Positions 57,922 through 64,000 of a stretch of 64,000 nt of DNA are shown piece after piece. Made by a program: the position numbers and the translations under genes. The stretch covers positions 1-64,000 of the forward strand of contig NZ_WIJP01000003.1 of assembly GCF_009496155.1 (NCBI RefSeq), read 5' to 3'. Below the pieces are notes generated by a model. It had not been told where the DNA came from and ran no database searches. It saw only the letters and a program-made list of their open reading frames with translations. Numbering within the stretch: the stretch's first letter is position 1; the number at the start of each line of letters is the position of its first letter. This stretch comes from Streptococcus mitis. GTDB taxonomy: Bacteria > Bacillota > Bacilli > Lactobacillales > Streptococcaceae.

Positions 57922-58299
57922 TTTATTTCTATTATAAATCTTTATCTGATTCTATATTGTACATTAGGTTAAGTTCTACCATTTGTCAAGTCAATTAAGG
58001 TGCGAAAATATGGTATAGATAGAGCTCTAAATTGTGGGGAGAGGCGTAATCGTAAAGTTTGTTATATATAATAAGATAATAAACTCGTTGGTCAAAAGAG
58101 AAGATATACAATGGCAATAGAATGTGTATTGGTTGAAGCTATTGTTTCTCATGGTAGTCAGTAACATGACAGTGATTAGTATGGATTGCTAATAAAACGA
58201 TGTTGTGAATGAACTTTAATAAGATTTTTGTAGTATAGGGATTCCCCTGTATAGTAAAGTGTTTTTCTGAGAGAAAATTTCCGTATTTCAGTGTCTCAG

Positions 58300-58342
58300 T
58301 TCAATCTACCCATAAAATTGTTTATTTTGTGGGTAGATTGAA
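58300..58342. repeat. Inverted repeat
   Basis: A perfect 13-bp stem extends by a further A/T block to about 18 bp, with a 7-base loop. It lacks a T-run, so a terminator role is unclear. It could be the end of a lost small mobile element. Confidence 0.6.
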
Positions 58343-58514
58343 AGTATCAAATATTTTCCAATTTCCTAATGATAGATGTCTTTATAGTTTCTATGATATC
58401 AAACTTTTATCGTACGATGTCTTGTCTCAGTAAAACCTTGACAAGGAATCTCATGTTGTCTGAGACAACTAATCTGAGTGCAGAAAGACGAATCTCTTTT
58501 TTTGCATAGTAACG

Positions 58515-58545
58515 AACCTCTTCAGGCTTTGGAGAGGTTTTCTTT
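58515..58545 (+). terminator. Terminator-like hairpin before the IS element
   Basis: AACCTCT and AGAGGTT with partial inner pairing (CC-GG) form a hairpin, followed by TTCTTT. It could close the wzz operon on the plus strand. Confidence 0.55.
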
Positions 58546-58562
58546 AACTCACAATAAAAGAA

Positions 58563-59976
58563 GGCTCTTTGTCAACTGTAGTGGGTTGAAGAAAAGCTAA
58601 GCTCGAGAAAGGACACATTTCGTCCTTTCTTTTTTGATATTTAGGGCGATAAAAATCCGTTTTTTGAAGTTTTCAAAGTTTCGAAATCCAAAGGCATTGC
58701 GCTTGATGAGTTTGATGAGATTATTGGTCGCTTCCAATTTTGCGTTAGAATAGGTTAGTTGAAGGGCGTTGACGATTTTCTCTTTATCCTTGAGGAAGGT
58801 TTTAAAGATAGTCTGAAAAAGAGGATGAATCTGTTTTAGATTGTCCCCAATGAGTCCGAAAAATTTGTCAGGCTCTTTATTCTGAAAGTGAAAAAGCATG
58901 AGTTGATAGAGATGGTAGTGGTGTTTCAAATCCTCTGAATAGCTCAAAAGCTTGTCTAAAATCTCTTTATTGGTCAAGTGCATGCGAAAAGTAGGGCGAT
59001 AAAAACGTTTATCGCTGAGTTTCCTACTATCTTGTTGGATGAGTTTCCAGTAGCGCTTGATAGCCTTATATTCATGAGATTTTCGCTGAAACTGATTCAT
59101 GATTTGGACACGCACACGACTCATAGCACGACTTAAGTGTTGAACAATGTGAAAGCGATCAAGAACGATTTTAGCACATGGAAAAAGCTGTTTAGCCAAG
59201 GCATAATAAGGGCTAAACATATCCATTGTAATGATTTCCACTCGACATCGGACGGCTCTATCATATTTAAGAAAGTGATTTCGGATGACAGCTTGTGTTC
59301 TCCCTTCAAGAACAGTGATGATATTGAGCTTTTCAAAATCCTGTGCAATGAAACTCATCTTTCCCTTGGTAAAGGTATACTCATCCCAAGACATAATCTC
59401 TGGAAGATGAGAAAAATCATGCTTAAAACGAAAGTCATTGAGCTTGCGAATAACAGTTGAAGTCGAAATGCCAAGCTGATGAGCAATGTCCGTCATAGAA
59501 GTCTTTTCAATTAGCTTCTGAGCAATCTTTTGGTTGATGATACGAGGGATTTGATGATTTTTCTTTACTAGAGGAGTCTCAGCAGTCATCATTTTTGAGC
59601 AATGATAGCACATGAAACGTCGCTTTTTCAGAAGAATTCTAGTAGGCTTGCCAGTTGTTTCGAGGTAAGAGATCTTAGACGGCTTTTGAAAGTCATATTT
59701 CTTCATTAGACTTCCGCAATCAGGACAAGATGGGGCCTCACAATCTAGTTTAGCAATGATTTCTTTGTGGGTATTCCAATTTATGACATCCATAAATTGG
59801 ATATTAGGCTCTTTAATGTCTAGCAGTTTTGTGATAAAGTGTAATTGTTCCATATGATTCTTTCTAATGAGTTGTTTTGTCGCTTTTCGTTATAGGTCAT
59901 ATGGGAATTTTTTCTACAATAAAATAGTCTCCATAATATCCATAGTGGATTTACTCACTATAAATTCTTTAACTCT
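58563..59976 (-). mobile_element. ISL3-family insertion sequence (IS1167-like)
   Basis: The 58563 end carries GGCTCTTTGTCAACTGTAG, the typical ISL3/IS1167 terminal inverted repeat, just 34 bases past the transposase stop. The other end resembles its complement only in part (ACTCACTATA near 59953-59962), so that boundary is approximate (59960-59990). The total of about 1.4 kb fits the family. No clean 8-bp target duplication could be read. It splits the glycan locus between the Wzz-like gene and the flippase gene. Confidence 0.85.
58597..59853 (-). CDS. ISL3-family transposase
   Basis: A 418-aa transposase, apparently intact. An N-terminal zinc finger has CPDCGSLMKKY then CYHCSKMM. An HTH follows (TDIAHQLGISTSTVIRKL, near residue 120). 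The DDE-type core has MSWDEYTF (first Asp, near residue 159), ITMDMFSPYY (second Asp, near residue 212) and LEATNNLIKLIKRNAFGFR (Glu, near residue 378). The length is normal for IS1167-like elements. The gene reads opposite to the glycan genes. Confidence 0.95.
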   Translation of the reverse strand: MEQLHFITKLLDIKEPNIQFMDVINWNTHKEIIAKLDCEAPSCPDCGSLMKKYDFQKPSKISYLETTGKPTRILLKKRRFMCYHCSKMMTAETPLVKKNHQIPRIINQKIAQKLIEKTSMTDIAHQLGISTSTVIRKLNDFRFKHDFSHLPEIMSWDEYTFTKGKMSFIAQDFEKLNIITVLEGRTQAVIRNHFLKYDRAVRCRVEIITMDMFSPYYALAKQLFPCAKIVLDRFHIVQHLSRAMSRVRVQIMNQFQRKSHEYKAIKRYWKLIQQDSRKLSDKRFYRPTFRMHLTNKEILDKLLSYSEDLKHHYHLYQLMLFHFQNKEPDKFFGLIGDNLKQIHPLFQTIFKTFLKDKEKIVNALQLTYSNAKLEATNNLIKLIKRNAFGFRNFENFKKRIFIALNIKKERTKCVLSRA

Positions 59977-60050
59977 CTATTTTCAGTATAATTATTTGAA
60001 TTTTGATAATATAATGAAACTGTTCTTTTGAGGTTTTTTATATCTTTATA

Positions 60051-60059
60051 TGCTATAAT
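60051..60059 (+). promoter_or_regulatory. Extended -10 promoter of the flippase gene
   Basis: TGCTATAAT at 60051-60059 is a good extended -10. No clear -35. It gives wzx its own start of transcription to the right of the IS. Confidence 0.6.
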
Positions 60060-60097
60060 GGTAGTTGGAACTTCTTAGAAAGGAACTATTCTTTTTC

Positions 60098-61597
60098 ATG
60101 AAAAGTATTAAACTAAATGCTTTAGCATATCTAGGAATCAGAATACTAAACATTATATTCCCTCTTTTAACAGGAACACATGTAGCTCGTGTATTAGATA
60201 AAACATACTATGGTTATTTCAATTCTGTTGACACTATACTCTCGTTTTTCTTGCCTTTTGCTACATACGGAGTATATTCATATGGTCTAAGAGGCATTAG
60301 TAACGTAAAAGATAATAAAAATGAGGTAAACAAAGTATTTTCTCAATTATTCTATCTTTGTATAACTTGTACCAGTTTATGTATTGTAATCTATATATTT
60401 GCTTATCCTTTGTTTTTTGAAAATAATCCTGTACTGAAAAAGGTTTATTTAGTAATGGGGATTCAATTAATTGCACAAATGTTTTCCATAGAATGGGTTA
60501 ATGAAGCATTGGAAAACTATGATTTTCTTTTTTATAAAACAGCTTTGATTAGAACTCTCATGTTATTTTCTATATTTATATTTGTTAAAGAAGAAAAGGA
60601 TATTATACCTTATACATTGATAATGAGTTTATCTACTCTTATAAATTATTTAATTAGTTATTTTTGGATAAAAAGAGATATCAAATTAGTTAGAATAGAT
60701 ATTAAAGATTTTAAGCCTCTGTTTTTGCCACTTACTGCTATGCTTGTTTTCTCAAGTGCAAATATGTTATTTACTTTCCTTGATAGATTATTCTTAGTAA
60801 AAATAGGCGAAGAGTTATATGTGACATACTATACAATGGCTCAAAGAATTGTTGGAGTTATAGCTGGCTTAATTACTGGAGTTGTAAGTGTAAGTGTTCC
60901 TAGACTGAATTATTATTTAGGAAAAGGGGATAAAACTTCTTATTACAATTTAGTAAACAGAGGAAGCCGTATGTTTATGTTTTTTATTATACCTATAAGC
61001 CTTGGATTAACTGTGTTAGGAACTGAGACAATACTGATATACGGAAGTGAAAAATATGTTGAGGGAGGTATGTTAACCTCGTTATTCGCTTTTAGGTCAA
61101 TTTTCTTATCTTTAGATATTATATTAGGAACTCAAATTATATTTGCTCATGGCTATGAAAAACAACTAACGCTTTTCACTCTATTATCGGGTATTATAAA
61201 CATTCTATTGGATAGTATTTTATTTATGAATAATATTTCAAAACCAGAATTTTACCTGATAACTACAATGATTTCTGAAATTATTTTATTAATAATTTAT
61301 TCAAGATTTATTATAAAAAAACAATTAATTTCATTAAAAAATATATTCTACTACACTATACGATATTTTATGTATAGTCTTACATTTATACCAATTTATT
61401 TTATAGTTAATATTGTTAATCCTACAGAAATGATCATAACTTCCAAATTAATTATAAATATAGTTATGACTATAATTCTATCAATAACAAGCTATACAGT
61501 TTTATTATATGTAACCAATGATGCAATCTTACAAGAAGTTTTTGAGCATCTTAAACGAATCAAAAGGAAAATTTTTAAATTTGGGAGAAAAGAATGA
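60098..61597 (+). CDS. wzx: Wzx-type flippase (oligosaccharide transporter)
   Basis: A 499-aa membrane protein of the MATE/PST-type flippase family with 12-14 hydrophobic segments. It moves lipid-linked repeat units to the outer face. I chose ATG 60098 (MKSIKLNALAYLGIRI), since the upstream in-frame codons lie too near the -10. LFTFLDRLFLVKIGEE near residue 224 is typical. It overlaps the LicD gene by four bases. The IS separates it from its partner Wzy. Confidence 0.88.
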   Translation: MKSIKLNALAYLGIRILNIIFPLLTGTHVARVLDKTYYGYFNSVDTILSFFLPFATYGVYSYGLRGISNVKDNKNEVNKVFSQLFYLCITCTSLCIVIYIFAYPLFFENNPVLKKVYLVMGIQLIAQMFSIEWVNEALENYDFLFYKTALIRTLMLFSIFIFVKEEKDIIPYTLIMSLSTLINYLISYFWIKRDIKLVRIDIKDFKPLFLPLTAMLVFSSANMLFTFLDRLFLVKIGEELYVTYYTMAQRIVGVIAGLITGVVSVSVPRLNYYLGKGDKTSYYNLVNRGSRMFMFFIIPISLGLTVLGTETILIYGSEKYVEGGMLTSLFAFRSIFLSLDIILGTQIIFAHGYEKQLTLFTLLSGIINILLDSILFMNNISKPEFYLITTMISEIILLIIYSRFIIKKQLISLKNIFYYTIRYFMYSLTFIPIYFIVNIVNPTEMIITSKLIINIVMTIILSITSYTVLLYVTNDAILQEVFEHLKRIKRKIFKFGRKE

Positions 61598-62400
61598 AAA
61601 AAATAACAGTAGATGAAGCGAAAAACATAGAATTGGAAATTTTATCTTATATAGATATTTTTTGTAAAAAAAATGGCATAGAATATTTTCTTAATTATGG
61701 AACACTGATAGGAGCTGTTAGGCACAAAGGTTTTATACCGTGGGATGATGATATTGATATTAGTATGACGCGTGAGAATTATAATAAGTTCATAAACTTA
61801 TTTGAAAAAGATAGTTCAAAATATAAGCTACTCTCATTAGAAACGCAAAAAGAATATTATAATAATTTTATAAAGATAATTGATACATCTACTGTTATTG
61901 ATAACACAAGAGTATATACAACTTATCCCTCAGGTGTCTTTATTGATATATTCCCTATGGATACCTTTAATGACAAAAAAATCATGAAATTATTTTATAG
62001 ATTGGAAAGTTTAAAATTACTAGCATCAAGTAAGAGAAAGAATATTATTTATAAAGATAGTCAAATTAAAGATTTAATTAGACAAATTATTTGGTTCATA
62101 TTACTGCCAATACCACCAAAAGTTTTTGCAATTATTATGGAAAAACTGACTAAAAAACACTATAATCCAAATGGTAAATTTATAGCTTTCCTTTCTTCAA
62201 AGTTGGGAGAAAAAGAGGTATTTGAAAGAAAAATTTTTGAAGAAATAATAACTTTAGATTTTGAACATCTTAGACTACCAGCTCCCCAAAATTATGATTT
62301 CATTTTAACACAGTATTATGGTGATTACATGCAGTTGCCACCTGAAGAAGAAAGAGTTTTTGGGCATGAGTTTGATGTATACCTGCTTGAGAACAAGTAA
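61594..62400 (+). CDS. LicD-family phosphotransferase, full length
   Basis: A 268-aa cytoplasmic LicD-type protein. YFLNYGTLIGAVRHKGFIPW then DDDIDISMTRENY (residues 29-61) is the family's nucleotidyltransferase-like active site, with the DDD catalytic acids. A second conserved block is GVFIDIFPMDTF near residue 116. The family transfers phosphorylcholine or other phospho-groups onto sugars. It shares its active site with the fragment at 50612 but is far more AT-rich, so it is a different member. Confidence 0.88.
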   Translation: MKKITVDEAKNIELEILSYIDIFCKKNGIEYFLNYGTLIGAVRHKGFIPWDDDIDISMTRENYNKFINLFEKDSSKYKLLSLETQKEYYNNFIKIIDTSTVIDNTRVYTTYPSGVFIDIFPMDTFNDKKIMKLFYRLESLKLLASSKRKNIIYKDSQIKDLIRQIIWFILLPIPPKVFAIIMEKLTKKHYNPNGKFIAFLSSKLGEKEVFERKIFEEIITLDFEHLRLPAPQNYDFILTQYYGDYMQLPPEEERVFGHEFDVYLLENK

Positions 62401-62472
62401 CAATCATATTTAGAAGATGAAGTCAAGTTAACATTTCTGACTTAAAGATACTATCATGTCTGAGATAAGATT

Positions 62473-64000
62473 ACTGGAAAGTTAGAAGATAGACTGTTCA
62501 GACACATGAAACAGGTAGGTATTAAAAAACTTGATTTTATTCTAGGAACCCATGTCCATAGTGATCACATTGGTTCTGCAGATGAAGTTCTTAAACGTTT
62601 TCCTGTTGATAGATTTTATTTAAAACGATATGCTGATGAACGTGTTACAACAAAATGGAGATTGTGGGATAACCTTTATAATTACGATAATGCTGCAAAG
62701 ACTGCTACTGAACGTGGAGTAAAATTAATACAAGATATCTCAGATAAAGATAGTCATTTTACTTTAGGTGACATGGATATTCAGCTGTATAACTATAAAA
62801 ATGAGTATGATAGCAACGGACATCTAAAAAGAGTATTTGATGACAATTCAAACTCAATTGTAGCAGTTGTAACAGTAGCAGGTAAGAGAATCTATCTTGG
62901 TGGAGACTTGGATAATGTTGAGGGTGCAGAAGATAAGTTGGGATCTGTAATTGGTAAGGTAGATATGCTGAAATGGAATCATCACTATGACGCTAAAATT
63001 TCTAATACTATTCCATTCTTAGACTACTTATCACCGAAGATGGTTGTACATACTTCGGTTGCAGATGCAAACCTTTCTACAACTAGAGATTATCTTAAAA
63101 GAAAAAATATTCAGGTTGTTCATGCATCTAGTCAGACAAAAGATGCAACAGTCTTTACAATAGGCGAAAAAGGATTTACGGATATTTCTGAAAGTCTACC
63201 AAATATACCTTCAGTAAATGAAAAATGGTATAAAGAAGACGGATACTGGAAGTATCGTTTATCTGATACACAAATGGCTATTGGCTGGAAGAGAATTGCT
63301 GGAGATTATTATTTCTTTAACGGGAAAGGACAGATGCAAGCTAGCAAATGGCTTCATTTGAATGACTCCCGAGAAAAGCTTGATGGTAGCTGGTATTATT
63401 TAAATAGTAGTGGTAAGATGCAAGAAGCTGGCTGGTTCAAGAAGGACGGTTTTGGGTACTATATTAGCTCTACAGGTGATTGAAAATATAATGAATTAGT
63501 GGAAATTTCTGGACAAAAATATTTATTTGATAAAGAAGGAAAGATGTTAACAGGATTGCACGAGTTTAACGGAAAAAAAATGTTCTTTGCTAATAATGGT
63601 GCTCTTCAATCTAATGGGAAACCTTCTAGTTGGAAAAAAGTGTCGGGAAATTGGTATTATTACGATGAGAATGGAGTCCCTTCACTTGGTAAAAAAATTA
63701 TAAATGGAACAACTTATTTCTTTAATCAAGAAGGTGTGATTCAAACTAGATGGGCCTTTGTTGATGGTCACTGGAACTATTTTGCAAGTTCTGGAGCTAT
63801 GAAAACTGGCTGGGTCAAGGATCAGGAAACTTGGTATTATCTGGATAAAGATGGCATCATGTTAACTGGTAGACAAGATATAAATGGTGTTCGTTACTAT
63901 TTGAATGCTAGTGGAGCCATGCAGACTGGCTGGCAACGGGTTGATGGTAACTGGTACTATTTCCAAGCAGATGGTTCCTTGTTGAAAAATTCTACCACAC
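62473..64000 (+). pseudogene. Decayed phosphorylcholine esterase-type choline-binding protein (CbpE/Pce-like)
   Basis: The frame resembles pneumococcal Pce: a metallo-beta-lactamase-fold esterase followed by choline-binding repeats. Homology starts near 62473 (LEDRLFRHMKQVGIKKLDF), before the first ATG at 62506, which has no ribosome site. The signal peptide and first part of the catalytic domain are missing. The metal motif THVHSDHIGS, LGGDLDNVEGA and KWNHHYD are kept. After about 325 codons a TGA at 63481-63483 interrupts the choline-binding repeats, but the same frame stays open to the end of the window. A Trp codon (TGG) fits the repeat there. It is therefore both truncated and stopped. 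Confidence 0.88.

Larger units (their letters stand above)
57922..58562. other. Non-coding stretch with inverted repeats left of the IS element
   Basis: No intact gene in about 640 bases. It contains a short open stretch (MAIECVLVEAIVSHG, 58111 on) that may be the start of a lost gene. TTCAATCTACCCA (58300-58312) pairs with TGGGTAGATTGAA (58330-58342). GTCTCAG...CTGAGAC lies around 58423-58461. A terminator-like hairpin AACCTCTTC...GGAGAGGTT with a T-rich tail is at 58515-58545. Confidence 0.55.

Overview
The window is a chromosomal segment of a low-GC Gram-positive coccus of the Streptococcus mitis / S. pneumoniae group. Three things point there: BOX repeats of the pneumococcal A-B-C type, a gene order (hemW to rsmF, pstSCABB-phoU, murB-potABCD, alaS, aroDEBC-tyrA-aroA-aroK-pheA-psr) that I recognise as pneumococcus-like, and a choline-binding protein relic at the right end. 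Several features (type I restriction locus, AT-rich glycan locus, broken aldB) suggest a mitis-group commensal or a divergent strain rather than a typical pneumococcus; the species cannot be settled from sequence alone.

Layout. 1-819 is the repeat-rich C-terminus of an LPXTG surface protein with Rib-type repeats. 994-7322 holds two housekeeping operons (hemW, acyl-ACP thioesterase, HAD phosphatase, membrane protein; then spx, UPF0223, inositol-phosphatase-like, rsmF). 7695-12614 is a phosphate-uptake operon. 12771-16710 has an orphan amino-acid-binding lipoprotein, a MocR-type regulator facing a truncated acetolactate decarboxylase, and a YhfC-type membrane protein. 16823-21669 is murB plus the spermidine/putrescine ABC operon, with an unusual 150-nt leader between them. 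21735-29098 is a type I restriction-modification operon preceded by a repeat-containing leader ORF, an internal terminator-like hairpin and a shortened HTH gene, and followed by an unrecognised gene. 29801-33189 is the T-box-controlled alaS operon. 33243-39966 has a cytoplasmic alpha-amylase divergent from an ABC exporter, and an LTA-synthase-type protein. 40083-50468 is a long aromatic amino acid operon ending in a LytR-CpsA-Psr protein. 50612-62400 is an AT-rich surface-polysaccharide locus (glycerophosphotransferase, two glycosyltransferases, sulfotransferase-like protein, Wzy, Wzz-like, Wzx, LicD) interrupted by an ISL3-family element. 62473-64000 is a decayed phosphorylcholine-esterase-type choline-binding protein.

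How the parts work together. The aromatic operon supplies chorismate, phenylalanine and tyrosine precursors. The pst and pot operons are complete importers, each with its own binding protein. The glycan locus has a polymerase, a flippase, a chain-length-type protein and modifying enzymes, but no initiating sugar-phosphate transferase and no CDP-glycerol synthase inside the window, so it must rely on genes elsewhere. The most unusual items are the (AT)n-containing leader ORF that overlaps a terminator hairpin in front of the restriction operon, the structured murB-potA leader, the MocR regulator without its PLP lysine, and the sulfotransferase-like gene in a streptococcal glycan operon. All positions were read by eye, without alignment or folding tools.
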